Assembly (NCBI GenBank): GCA_019914995.1
Contig: CM034129.1
Location: 10,471,725 to 10,535,724 of the forward strand
Reading direction: 5' to 3'
Length of the DNA stretch: 64,000 nucleotides
Source: Acanthochlamys bracteata
Taxonomy: Eukaryota; Streptophyta; Magnoliopsida; Pandanales; Velloziaceae
Positions 10,825-23,887 of the stretch are shown here, piece by piece. The position numbers were made by a program, and so were the translations under genes. Below the pieces are notes generated by a model. The model worked only from the letters and a program-made list of their open reading frames with translations. It did not search any database and had not been told where the DNA came from. The number at the start of each line of letters is the position of its first letter. Within the stretch, counting starts at the first letter, position 1.

Positions 10825-12160
10825 CCATGACCTGTTTGCGTACAACTATGTACATATACTAGTGGAATACTAAGTCGTTGACGTAGCAGTTTATAGTATT
10901 AAGGCTGTTTCAATGATTAAGAAAGCAGGATCAGTGGAGTGATGATGGTGGAATAAAAGCTAAATTAGGCTTTAAAGGGAAGTGGGTGGAGGTTGAATGG
11001 AATAGAATGATTCACAAAGTTAAGAGGGAGCAGTTATTAGAATTATGTGCATGCACTTTTGGCTTTTAGGGAGCCTGTGCTTTTCTTTGCTGTGGATCAA
11101 GCTTGCTTTTGACCGGGTTGCGCGGGCGCTGGGCGGGCATAAGCATGCAAATGCGGCGGTATTGGGGCATGCTCTTGTGGTGGGCGTGCATGGCTGGTGT
11201 GCGCTGAGGGGCCAGGGTCCGGGTTACCTTTTATGTGTCTTGCTTTGTTTTACTTTGGTTGCTTTGCCTCGTTATCTGGGTTAAGACTTTTAGGGTGGGT
11301 AATGCTTCTACTTTCATGATGAATTATTGCTGATCTTTGAATCTGATTATTAGGGTGACGAAAAAAGGCAGAAAGAAAGCAAACGGAAAGATAGCTGTTG
11401 GTTATAGGGATATTCAGAGCAGCATGATATGTTCGGTTTGTAACTTTGTATTGCAGCCATTGCAGGTCAATTGGTGGACGTTACCCGTTCTTGTATTTTG
11501 TATGCGAGTGATTAAAGTATGTACTCTGATCTATGTACTTGTGTACTTAGTAGCGTTTGTTGTTGTAATCTTTTGTATGTTTAAGCTTCGACGATTATGT
11601 TTGTGAAATTAATAAGTTTTGTGTTGTCGTAAGCTTAGTATTTGTATTTTAGTCGCGGTTTTTTTAAATATGTTTTTATAAAGTAAGTTAGTACAATATA
11701 AATTATTATAAAGACAAATAAAAAATAACTTTGTACGAAGTAATATGCTGGTAACTTTGTAGTTTTTGCTAAAAAGTTTTTCTTTAATCAAAATTTTCAG
11801 TTTTTTCTTTGGCGTATAAGTTACAAAGTTAGTCAATTATACCGTGCTTTTCTGTAATTAACCAATTTTTATGTTCTTAATTTTTTCCTAATATGGACTA
11901 TTTTTGCAAGTATAAACAATATGGAGCTAGATTTTGCAATATACTTTTTTTTATTATGGTAAACTAATGACGATGTTATTTGTTTCCTTTTAAGTTAACC
12001 ATGAGTAAATAAAACACCGCGATTCTTCTAGTTTTCTTCTTATTTATTATTTTTATCAATTTTCTTTATTGTTTTCTTCTCTGTCTTTCCCGTTGTCCGG
12101 CGAGGCGGCGACAGAAAAGAAAAAACGAAAAAAACAAAAAGAAAAAAAGAAAACAAACTA
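10825..12160 (+). other. SACL 3' UTR and spacer to the ELL-like gene
   Basis: 10825 to about 11600 probably holds the SACL 3' UTR. A distinctly GC-rich stretch lies at about 11100-11235. It carries a 79-codon ORF (11045-11284) with no recognisable domain, which I treat as untranslated. From about 11640 the DNA is AT-rich. The last ~100 bases before 12161 are pyrimidine- then A-rich and look like a promoter and 5' UTR for the next gene. Confidence 0.5.
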
Positions 12161-15100
12161 ATGTTTAAGCTAGGCCGCGGCGGTGGGCGCGGTGGAAGTC
12201 ATCCTCTCCGCTCTAACGGCCCCCACCGCGGAGGTGGTCGTGGTGGTCTCCGTACTTCCCCCTGCGGCGCAGCTATCGCGAGTCCCGCGATCTCCTCTGG
12301 AGGTATTGGGAAGGACGAGTCCTTCTGTCTTGAGCCACGTGGAGGACCGCCGGATTTTGCAGCGATTATTAGATTAACTCCGGATATTGTTGAAGAGATC
12401 AGGCGTGTTGAAGCGCAGGGTGGTGAAGCCAGGATCAAGTTTGATTCTTTTCCTAATAATTCATCTGGAAACGTAAGCTGGAGTTCCAATTCTTTTACAG
12501 TAGTGGGATTGCGCTAGAAAATATTTACTTTTGAACTGCGAGATTGTGCGAAAAATTGGATTTTGCTGTGTTTTAAAAACTTACTCAGGAATAATAAGCA
12601 TGGCATAAGAAGTTTATCTTGTTTATTGTTTGTCTTTTGAACTTTTATTTATTAGAGCTAGAGGATTGTATAGTTTAGAGCATCTCTGTAAAACACATCT
12701 TGATTCCTGAAAGCAAGCATAAATTTCTTTCTATATTGTTAATTATGGGGACCTTTTTTATCGATCTAGAAGGTAGTGCTTAATTTTGAGCAACGCCAAT
12801 ATACCGTTGTTCTGTTGCTTGTTACTGATGTTCAGTTTATTTTTTAGTTTCAGTATGTTAGAATTAAAGTAGAGGAGATGAAACCCAGCCTCTTGCATAG
12901 TATGGATATATGCATGCCGAGTGGTTGTGGCCTACGCTTAGTAGCTGATTGCTATTTTACTTACATCTACGGGATATGTAGTCTCCAGATGTCAACTTTG
13001 CACTCTTTGTTCTGAAAATGTTAGGAGTGTTAAACATTTAGATTGGTATAGAGATTTGACTGTATAGGTATTAGCTAGTTGTTAATTTGTTCATGACTTT
13101 AAGGGACACTCTTGTTTCAAAACTTAAGGCATGAGGTTTGTACAATATTGATAAATATTTCAGCCAAACATAGTTTATCTTCCTCTTAGGATTATTTGTT
13201 TAAGCATCAATTGATTGCCTTGGTTATGTTGTAGCTCCTTCCCAATAACAAGTTTCCAAGAGCAAAATAATGATCTATAGGTGTCTTTTCTATTCTGAAA
13301 GCTCCTTAAGGAGCACGCTGCTTCAATTCTATGGGCTGCAGAAGTTTGTGTAAGAAACATTTTATTAGTCTAATTGGCATATATGCTGTCGCCGAAATAA
13401 CACAAGCTTACTTTGTTATACTTCTCTCAAACTAGGTGACGGTTGTATCAATATCTGTTTAATATGGAAAGCATCATTTTGAAATCGAAGAATATTTTCC
13501 ATCAAACTCCTTCTTGTTATTTACCGATATCTCTATATCTGGGTCATGTGGTTTAGCAAACTTACTATTTCAATGACCAGCTGCGATATAACTGTTACTT
13601 TCTTGCCATCAGATAATTTATGTTGGTGGCAAGGAATTCTGCTTTACTTGGTCAGGAGAAGTTGGAGACTTGTGTGATATATATGAAGAACATCAGAGTG
13701 GTGAAGATGGAAATGGACTACTTGTTGAATGCGGTTCAGTATGGCGCAAGTTAAATGTACAAAGAATTCTTGATGAGTCTACAAAGAACCATGTCAAAAT
13801 GAGATCGGAGGAGGCTGAGCGTCTTTCCAAGTCACGAAAGTACACATATTGCCTGCCATATCTTCTTTCATCCATTAACTTCTTATATTTAACCTTATCT
13901 TTCCTTTCTTGCTGTGATCTTCATATTCTATATTTAATGTTATGTCTGTGTACTCGTGCTTGAATGACTTTTGTTTTTCCTTGAAGTTTGAATAATCTCT
14001 TAGAATATTGCAAATGAAGCGGGTGGTCATCTTGATGATTTAGTTTTTGAGAAGACAATGATTTGAGCCATGAATGAAATTATATCTCTTTTATCTCATT
14101 ACCTGAACTAGCTGGAGTGACCATTTCGTTTTACTTATGACCATGATTGTGCTTGTTAGAGAAGCCTTTATCCAGTTCCAAACCATTATAAAGCAAGGAA
14201 ACATATTGAACCATTGGTTTTATGAAATCACGTGATAAATAACGACCTTCCTTGTAACATGATGTAGTTTACTTCTTATAATTTTGCTTAGCTTGCATGT
14301 CGTGCACTTTCTTTTTCTGTCGACGCAAAAGCATTAGTTCAGTGTTAACACTCTTCTCTAGATAAGTTTTTGCAAATACTAATGAGATATGAGTAATGTA
14401 CCCCACTTATGCTGTTGAAGCATACTTGCTACATGTTTTTACTTGCTGATCAACTTATGTTGTGTTTAGTTGATGTATTTTTTGTGTTAAAAATATCCCT
14501 ATTGTTTCTTTTCTGACAGGGCGATTGTGTTAGATCCTGCTAATCCATCTGTGAAGAGTCAGGCTAAAACCATGGTTGCAGCTGCTTTAGAAGGTTGATT
14601 CTTCCTCTTTGTTGTCACTCTCAAAAGCATCAGATAGAGGCTCTTTTTGAATGATGGAATGAATATGCTTATGGATTAGGAGGTTATACTTCAATTAGCT
14701 AAGACATACTATAAACTTTTTAATTTCTGGACTTTATGGGTCTTCTTTCCACAATTGAAGGCAGATGTATAAATTCTTTGTTCACTCTATAACATAGTGG
14801 GGAAGTTAAACTCATTTACTCTTGTCTCTCTAGCGTGATGAATTGCTGAAGTAGTACCCAGTTCTCCACTTAGTGTGATTAGGCTTAGTTCTTGTAGTTG
14901 CAGAAAAGTGTAGGAGCTTTGCAAATTGTTAAATGTTTAGCGTTCTTAGTACCTTGTTCAGATGGACTGCTTACAGTTAATTATTTTTCTTTGGCCAATG
15001 TCATTATTATTAATATTCTTTGGAACATATGTTGCTATTTTGAACTAACTGTTGCAAGCCTAACTTTTGACTTAAACTTTTTAGGAAATATGAGGAGGGG

Positions 15101-18100
15101 CTGGAAGCAAAATAAGGAATTTTTCAAGAAGAGGAAACTTGAACAAACTCTAGGTAAGGCCTGCACATCTTCTGCCTTTGATGCTTTTTATCTTGGTGAA
15201 TATGACATTATTAATTTTATTTTTAGAAGCTGCCAGGTACCTGATGTGGTTTGTGTTTATGTCCTTATGCTTGCATCAGCTTCCACCACAGCGATAACGA
15301 AGTCAACTACTAAATTAAGCACATCTGCTAGAAACTCAAAGAAGGGGCGGCCTTCATTATCTCCTGCGCCTTCCCCTTCTGAGCAGTTTCCTGTTGGCAG
15401 TGCAAACTTTGCTAGCAGAAAAGGAAGTTCACCACGAGATGAAGCAAGCCATGAAGATATCCTAGCTGCTTTGACAAAAAATGATGACAATGCTGGTAAT
15501 TTGGAAAAACGAACGCCTAATGTAAAAGAAGTTCTTCCTACTTCACATGAAGAAACCAGAAATAATACAAACAGTGGTAGTAGACCAACAGATCTTCGAA
15601 GCATCCTAATTTTACTGCTCACAGGAAATCCGAAAGGGATGAGCTTGAAGGTGATTTCTATCTGCTTTGGAAGTTAGATGTGGCATTAAGTGCATGTTAC
15701 TGTTTCTCTCCATCTATTGCTCTTCCTTGCTATCAAAACAGAAGATTTAGTTTTCTTCTGTAAAGAGTGGCTCATCTGGATTTTTGGAAGATCTCATGCT
15801 GTTATTTTTATTTGCTTGTTGTTACGTCCATTCCATGTCCTCTGTTAGTTGTTAGAATATTACTTATCTTGGACCTGCACAATCATGCAATAAAACTTTT
15901 TTGTCTCTACAACTGACCTTTCGTGTTTTTGTAGGCTGTTGAAAAAGCTGTTGCAGAGACATTCCCAAACACTGGAAAGAAGCTTGAGATAGTTTTAAAG
16001 AGTGTAAGAGGCTATTGTTGCATCTTTTATATTTGATTCTTGGGATGGCCACTTAGAATATCTCACCTCTTTATCTCTTCGGTTCTGCAACAGATTGCAA
16101 ATTATCAAGCACCAGGAAGGTATGTTTTGAAGCCTGGAGTTGAAGTCCAGATTTCAAAAGGACATGCATCTGAAATCGTAAGGTAAAAGTCACATCATAC
16201 TTTGTGCACTGCTGCATTATGCCTGCATTTATTTGGCTTATCTTCATGATGGATATTATTCATTTATTTAATTGTCAAAATTGTGGCTTAAATTATTGAA
16301 TTTCACTTCTAAATGCAGCTCTCTTGAAAATGCACAAAGTTACTCATCAGTTGTAGAATCTGATGACGTCGTTGAGAAACTGAGGGAAAGGTCTGAGCAG
16401 CAACCTCAGCTGACTTTAGAAACAGATGAAGAATCAGATGAATTTGAAAGAATTCATGACAGGACAAAGAGCCCAGATAATGTGAGCGACATGCACACTG
16501 TGAATATTGAAAGTGAAGCGAAAGCAGACATTTTGGGTGAGAGTGCAAGCGGTAGTGAGAGCAACAGTGATAGCAGTGACAGTGGAAGTGAGGGTGAAAG
16601 TCCTAGTAGAAGTAGGAGTAAGAGCAAAAGCCCTGCAGGCAGTGGCAGTGGTAGCAGCAGTGATAGTGAAAGTGATGGTTCATCTAGTAGCAAAGAAGGA
16701 TCTGATGTTGATGTAGACATCATGAGTGATGATGAAAAAGCAGATGTAGGTCACACAACAGAGGTAGCTAAGACAACTTTGCGTCTCTCACATAAGTTGC
16801 AAGCATCTTCTGGTGTCGATCATGATGGGAACTTTATGGCGACGGATAGGCGAGAACAGCCAACAGTTGAAGTTGGTAATGTATACAGAAAGGATGAGGA
16901 GGCGTCTGATGTCGATATTACTAATGACTCGCCTGTTGATAATAATGCTAGAGTAACTGTAATTGTTGAGAATGGTTTGAGAGGAGATGCAAATTTGAAT
17001 CCATATCCTGCAATATCCACACATAATGAAGAAGATAGTGTGCTTTCACCATATCAACATAAAGATACAGATCACAGGCAGTTATCTCACCATCCTAGAA
17101 ATCCAATCAGTGACGGCAATCATGACATTTCAAAAAAGAGTTTCAGTCACAAGACAACAGTGCAGCCTGGCCTTAAGCAATCAGACGTCAGGGAAAAGAA
17201 ATCAAAAACCAAACATAAAAGGGCTTCTGATTCAGGTTACTTTGAAGAGTGTCCAGAAATTGCAAAAAGATCAAAATCTAGCTCCTCTGAAGATATTATG
17301 TCGGGAATTGGTAGAGCTGCCATTGTCACCGAAAGCTCCAAAGCTTCTTCTGATGGAATGATGAGGGACCTTTTTGGTGACTTAGTGACAAGCAACAATA
17401 TTGAAATGCAAGGTGATCTGGATGGAGGGAGGAGGTCCACAGGCAATGGGGAGATGTCTCGTAGACATGCAAGCTTGAATAAAGGTAATAAACCTGCAGA
17501 AGTTTTACTTGGTCATAATGATCTTACAGATGCATCTGCTGCTAAAGACATGCGAACTCGTGATAGGTACTCAAAACCTAAGACTAAACTGGACAAAGAT
17601 GTCTGGGAGACTAATGGTCGTCGCAGTGGGAAATCTTCCACCAGAAATAAACAAAGCCTTCTGGGTAGTGGATTTTCATCTGATCCAGAGTTGTTTAACA
17701 AAAGCTCCAGTGATATCTGTATGAAGGATGCTGTACAGCCATCGCAAATTCATAAAGCAGATGCTGAAAAGCTTCCAGCTGACAAGGGCAAAGTGCCTGT
17801 CCTGAGAAGAGAATATTCAGATCTGGAAGCTGGTGAATTTCGTGAGCCACCTGCTATGGATGAAAAACTTGAGAGAAGAGGTTTTTTGAAGTTGGAAGAA
17901 AAAAACACTACTGTCGATAATCCATTTATGGAGGTAAATAAAGGGCATGATCTACCTACTTCTGAATTAAAGAAACAGTCACCTCTTCGCGCAAGAGGTG
18001 GAGTTTCAGTGAATCAAGATGAACTGAATAGAAGAGTTCCTGGCCGTAGCAAGGTGGAGTCTTCACGTCCTCAGCAAAGAATATCTCTGGATCAAGGCCA

Positions 18101-20986
18101 GCCACTTTTGAGAGCTCACCTTCATACTGAAGCTGTACCTCATCTTGATTATACAACAGGAGGACATTCTCAGAATGAGAGGAAGACAGGTGAAGCAATG
18201 TGTTCACAAAATTATAAATCTTTGCACAGGAAGCCCCCAATGAGTGTTTTGCCTCAGAATAACGACAAACATGGAGTTCAGCTTGGTAATGCACCAAAAG
18301 GACCTAAGATGAATGCAGGAGAAAATGCTAATGATCAAAGGAACAGCATGGTTCACTTAGAGAATGATGCCAATGGTGGAAGGAAGAGGGACTCTTCTTC
18401 TGAAGATGAGTCCATCTACTCCAAATATGACAGGGAAGAGCCAGAGCTCAAGGGTCCAATACAAGACTACTTGCAGTAAGTCGTGCTCTTTTTTCTTTTT
18501 TTTTTTTTTCCTTTTTTTGGTGCCTCATTTAAGAAATCAAATGCTTCATTTAGATGGAGCTACTTACTATTTTATAGATGCATATTGGCGTCATAAATAT
18601 GCATAGGTTTCATTTGATGGTTAGTTACCATCCTTTTCAAATGAATTCAGCCCTCTTCTTTTTTATTGCAAGCGTAGTTGCTTTTGTATCATATTGATTA
18701 GTTGCTTCAACATACAATTACATCATAAAGATTTACGTTCTTATTATTCAACAATTTCTTTTTTCTTGTGAGTTTTTATATTTTTATAGGATTTATAGGT
18801 TTTGGTTTTACTGTCAGTGGCTATGTTTTAATTCTTATTTATGTATTCATAATAGGTATAAAGATTATGTGCAAGAGTATCGGGAGAAGTACAGCCGTTA
18901 CTGCTCCTTCAATAAGAACTTGGAGAAAATAAGGTAAGATTCTACTTTTATGCTTCCCTTTGTTGGACAGTTATCCGTCTTTGTACATGTAAATTGTTAG
19001 AAGCATGTAGTACTGATGCATGTAACTTTTTGTCATGCAGGAAGGATTTTCTTGAAATTGGGAAACAGCTTGATCTTGCCAAAGGAAGGAATTCTGAGGA
19101 ATACTATGGTTTAGTAGATCAGTTGAAGGAAATGTATCAACGACATGCAGCGGTAATGTTTCCCTTCAAACTTCTTGCTGGGTAACCTATTTATGGACAA
19201 TTCCATTTAATAGTTCATTATAAAAATATCTGCACTCTGAATCATATAATGGCATGGTGTGCGTAAGTTTGTTTAAAATTCGTATACTTTTCCAATTTCC
19301 GGAACACTCTCTTCCAGTACATTTCAGATCACAATCTCGCAAGAACTCTTGATGCATCTTAGAACAAAAAATTATCTCAATTTAGCTCATCTAGACAAAT
19401 AAATATGACACTTTGGATTTGCTATGAGTTCGCAATATTGATTACTGCTTTTAGTGTTTGGAACCTTTGATGCTCTGAGCATAAGGTAGGAATATGCACA
19501 CTTTGCATCACCTATTCTTGATTATGCCCATGTAATAAAATTAACTTTTATATTTTTCAACACATCTTCATAATGAGCTGAGGTTTTTAAAACTATTGTA
19601 TCTTGCTAATTCTACAGTTTGATGGTTGTCCCTATGTGTGATAGTGTGACTCCCTTTATCATGTATCCTTCCTCAGTGTGGATTTGACAGATGTATCTTC
19701 TGTTCATTTCAACTGATGGAGATGTAGTTAGGATTCAGCAACTCTGACCTTCCACTAGGTGATACTTAAGTCTGATTGTTGTAGAAATACTAATAGTTGT
19801 TAAGTGTTCATCTGGGACAAGTAAATGTGTAAAGTTTCGTTATCTGTAGCATAGTATCAGAACCGGATCAGAGATTGACCCGGTCAAAGTACTGGGTTCT
19901 TGGTTCATGGTCGGACTGGTAGGTCAAGTGGTAGAACGGAGGTCAAACCAGTGTAGCAAATTAATGTATTTGATATGCAAAAATATAAAATGAGCACCTC
20001 TTGCAACTTGTAGTCTTACATAACGAGAGATTTAGAACCTAAGTTAGTCAAAAACTTATGTTAGAAGTTAATGTAAACTTGTTCACATTTGAAAGAAACA
20101 TTATAGATTTAAGATAAATACCATAAAAGTTAATTTTAATCTAAATTTGTTTAAAACTTCGTGTTGATGCCATATATTTCTCTCGAATTGGAATTCGGAA
20201 GCCATTTTTATTGATCTATAATAAAACAATTGCAAAATTTCAATAAGAAACTTTTTTAAAACCCATAAAAAAGAACCAATTGTTACAAGAATTCAATAGA
20301 TGAGATTACTGGTTTTAGAAACTTGGATGAAGAACTAATTATTTAGGAAATATACTGATCAATGAGGTGGACCATTGTAAGGATAAAAGAGGGAAAAAAA
20401 AGCCTTAAAAAATGGTGGAAAACTATTTTGATTAGAATTGACCAAAATACTCATCCATTATCATCTCTTTGTACACTCTCAGATGTTGTTATTTTGTCTA
20501 TTCACGTATCCATAAAAAGCCAAGCGGTTTTCATGGTTTACACTGGATCATCCAGTTCACCAGTCAGACCACCGGGTCAACCGATTCACATTCCTTCTTT
20601 TGCAAGTCTGATCTAATGATAGAGACTGGTTTGGCAATTCATTACCTGTTTTCTGGTCGGACCCATCCATCTGGTCAGGTTCTGATAAATATAATTTGTA
20701 GTACAAAGGTGGTTGAGGATGGTGCTTTGTATAGAAATAATCCATGAAGTGTTTATTTGATATGTTGGTGTTGTTATTTCCACATCTTTGGCTGCAGAAA
20801 CACAAGCAAATGAAGAAGGTATTTATCTTGTTGCATGAGGAGCTGAAGGTGCATAGCCTTTATCTTTATTGCTAAAAGGCTTTTAAACTATTTTCTTCCT
20901 GGATATGATTCTCGTCTGCATCTCCTAATTTTCAGTGCCTAAAGCAAAGGATCAAGGACTTTGTTTCATCTTATTCAGAGGAATGA
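12161..20986 (+). CDS. ELL-like protein with C-terminal occludin/ELL domain (dentin-sialophosphoprotein-like)
   Basis: 1219 residues in 12 exons: 12161-12472, 13613-13839, 14520-14593, 15085-15153, 15280-15650, 15935-16003, 16094-16182, 16319-18475, 18856-18933, 19041-19152, 20798-20848, 20936-20986. All joins are GT-AG and in frame. Residues 1-35 form an RGG-like Gly/Arg segment. Near residues 334-405, NPKGMSLKAVEKAV followed by NYQAPGRYVLKPGVE resembles the ELL winged-helix region. About 478-530 is an acidic Ser-rich run. Residues ~1110-1215 (YKDYVQEYREKYSRYC ... LKQRIKDFVSSYSEE) are the occludin-homology domain shared with ELL elongation factors. ELL raises RNA polymerase II elongation rate in animals; that role in plants is inferred. 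Exon 5 has a tandem acceptor 12 bases apart (15280 or 15292), both in frame. Intron 10 is long and carries a transposon-like insert. Confidence 0.9.
19855..20687. mobile_element. Non-autonomous TIR element, possibly hAT-like, in intron 10 of the ELL-like gene
   Basis: The left end TATCAGAACCGGATCAGA (19855-19872) and the reverse complement of the right end TATCAGAACCTGACCAGA (20687-20670) agree at 16 of 18 positions. Inside both ends lie further inverted blocks around TTGACCCGGT (19878 and 20575) and repeated CCGGTC/GGTC motifs. About 833 bp, no transposase ORF. I see no clean target-site duplication, so class is uncertain; a terminal CAGAACC would suit hAT with a decayed 8-bp duplication. 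It lies wholly inside an intron that the coding frame requires to be spliced. Confidence 0.6.
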
Positions 20987-22297
20987 GAATCTGGTGTATT
21001 TCTTGAAGCTTTTGTGTGCTAAACCTTTTGGATATTAGCAGCTGCCTTAAAACTAGCGACTATGTCCTATCTCATGATGCTTTCAGAGACGCGGTGTAAT
21101 CACCCTGCACACTCTTACCCTGAGCAGCAAGAACTGGGAAGTCTAGGAATCCAGAATATGAGGTTGTGCATGCATAGGAAGAAAAGGAAGCCCGAGCAAG
21201 GCTCGTTAATGTTTCTGGGTTTTTTACAAGCCCAAAAGCTGACAATCTTCAGCAAATGCCATCATTGGATGACAATTGCCTGATAAGCTTTTTTTGCTTA
21301 TTGGAAGTCAAGGAGTGATGAGTTGAGGGAAAGTGCTCTGCTGATGACTTATCTGAAGTAGCCAAATCCTCTAGAATTTGGTCATTGTTTCCACAAGTTG
21401 TGCATAATATAGTTAGCAGGTTAAGGTAGCCTTCATCCTGTGAGCAGATTGAAACATCCACCTTGGGTCTCTGCAAAATTTGCATCAGGAGTTCTAATCA
21501 CCCCATGGTATATATTTCCCATTTGCTGTAAATTCTTTAGTCACATCTTTCTTTGTAACCTTAGCATCTCTTGACAAGAGAAAGTAAGTTAATCAAGTCA
21601 ACGAAGGGAATCATTTCCCGGTGTAAATCCTGAGTTAGTCCTTTATTTTCAAGTATGATCTCCATTTTACAATACTGGATCCTAATAATAAAATCTGCAT
21701 TATTTTTTGTTCGTCATGTACTTGGAATTAATAAAACCTTAAAGGAAGGTAGAGGAAGGCATTGTTATCTCTGCCTTTTGTTATGTTTGGATTTGGTAAG
21801 ATAATTATCTTTATTCAATTTTTACATGAATAAAAAGGAGTTAGATATTATGGAATTATCAACTTATAAGGTTTAGAATTAATTACTGTTGGAATTAACG
21901 CGGAATAATGTTACGTAATCCAACAGGTAAGGCACTACGAGATGTTTCAAAATACGTGTTACCTTTAATATTATTAAAATTACATTATTATAATTGACTT
22001 TTTATACGACCGACTTTAACTCCCACCGCCTTTTTTTTAATCGATAGAAATTTCATGTTGTCGATCTCGAGTTGTTAGTAGTTTAATCGTCGCAGTTGCT
22101 AAAGTAATAAAGTTCTAGAGGGCTTCGCATTTCATTTCAAAAAATATATGTTTTAAATGTTTTATAAAAAAATAAAACTTACTTTTTAAATAAATAAAAT
22201 AGGTTTGTTTTAATATTTTTAAAAACTTATTCCAAAAGTTGTAAAATTTTTCATGCTTCCCACGGTTTTGAACCTGCATAAAAGATAACTGCTTAAG

Positions 22298-22555
22298 GCG
22301 TGTTTATCAACACCCCTAAATTCCACTTCCTTTAAACTCAAGTTTTACATAAATACATATAAAAATTAAAATAAAATTTTTTTATCAATAAATTTTTTTT
22401 TAAAATTCAAATTAAAAACTTACTAAAAATATATAATTAATATAAAATTTTATTTTTTATTAAATATTTTTAATTTTTAATTTTATTTTTTAAATTTATT
22501 TTCTAAAAATTTTACTACACCCAAAACTCCACTTCCTACCCCTTGGTAAACACGC
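22298..22555. repeat. MITE-like segment with GCGTGTTTA terminal inverted repeats
   Basis: Left end GCGTGTTTATCAACACCCC; reverse complement of the right end GCGTGTTTACCAAGGGGTAG. Just inside each end, in direct orientation, lies a related block (ATTCCACTTCCTT at left, ACTCCACTTCCTA at right). The interior is A/T with self-complementary runs. About 258 bp, no ORF. A shorter relative of the left end appears near 63295 (GCACGTTTATCAATATTG). Confidence 0.5.
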
Positions 22556-23616
22556 ACTAAGTAATTACGTTAGCTCGTTCCGAAACAACTAGGAGGCTTT
22601 TTAAACATACTTATAAAATATTTTTTTTATAATAAAAATATTTTATTTTAATTTAAAAAATTAACTAAAAAGTAGTTATATATTTATAATATAAAAAGTT
22701 TTATATTTTTATAATTTTAAATAATTTTATAAAATATTATAAAAAATCTAATAAAAAATATGAATGAGATATAATAAAGCAAAAATCTCGGCCAAATAAA
22801 AGACTTAAAAACAATGATAAAAATACGTTTTGTAAAATAAAATTATATAGACAATGACATGACATGTTTGATATCGCTTATTAATTTTAATAAGTACTTT
22901 TTAATTCCTAAAATTTATACATAATATTTTAAAAAATTAACTTGAAAAATACAATAAAATATAAATTATGAAATATATATATACTTTTTTATATTTTAAA
23001 AATTACAAAATAATATAATATTTTTACAATTTTTTTTAATAAGTACTTTGTTCGGTAAGAAGTCGACTAGAAATAAATCGGTGTACTAAAATAAATAAAA
23101 TGAATTTGAATTTAAAATTTAACTGGGAGAAACTAGAAGGAGTGTAATTGAAAAACACCAATGACCTTGCAGTTAAACTTCTTTCCGCCTGAATTTAACT
23201 TAATCTGTGTTTTGGATTAACGTTTAGATAAAAAAGTAATTCGGCTAAAGTTATAAAAAGTGTTGATTTTGAGCGAGGTTTTATCTTTCGTTCGATTTGA
23301 ATGAACCATTCATCGCATATTAACAAACGAAAAAATTCTCTTTCTTTTTAAGGTGAGCTGAACGCAAAAGATTCCCACTAGTTACATAACAAGTTCTTTT
23401 CATCTTTATAAATTTACTTTTTATATTAAAAATTTTACTTTTGATCCATTCTTAACTATATAAAATAATATAAAATTTTAACCTATTCTAATAATAACAA
23501 ATCATTTTTATAAATAATTCAGCCTAAAAAATACGCGCTTAAGATAAATCTAATAATTAATAAATAATTTTAGTAATTTTTAATAATTCAGCTTCAGCTT
23601 AAAAGATGCACACTTA

Positions 23617-23887
23617 AAGTGTGTTTCAAATATTCATAATTAAATTTTAAAAAAATAAAAAATAAAATAAAAATAAAATTCAATATTTATATTTAATAAT
23701 TTTTAAAATATATTAAAAATTAACAAAATATAATTATATTAAAAATATATATAAATAAAAAAATTAAAATTAAAATTTCGTACATAAAATTAAAATTCTA
23801 AATTCTTTATATAATTAAAATATATAAACTATTCAAAATTCAAAATTTAATAAAAAAATAAAATTAATATATTTAAAATATGCTCTA
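23617..23887. mobile_element. Degraded copy of the TTA-flanked Tourist-like MITE
   Basis: Left end AAGTGTGTTTCAAATATTCA and reverse-complemented right end TTTTAGAGCATATTTTAAAT resemble the ends of the copies at 25374 and 34176. The right-hand interior (ATATAATTAAAATATATAAA, then ATTCAAAATTCAAAATTTAA) matches theirs in order. Much of the left interior has been replaced by A-rich sequence. Ends are approximate. Confidence 0.4.

Noticed and set aside
11045..11284. 79-codon ORF in GC-rich DNA after the SACL gene
   Set aside because: No domain, odd composition, and it lies where the 3' UTR is expected; kept only as a finding.
16309..18297. Several antisense ORFs across the large ELL-like exon
   Set aside because: Mirror images of the Ser/Asp-rich coding strand; no independent support.
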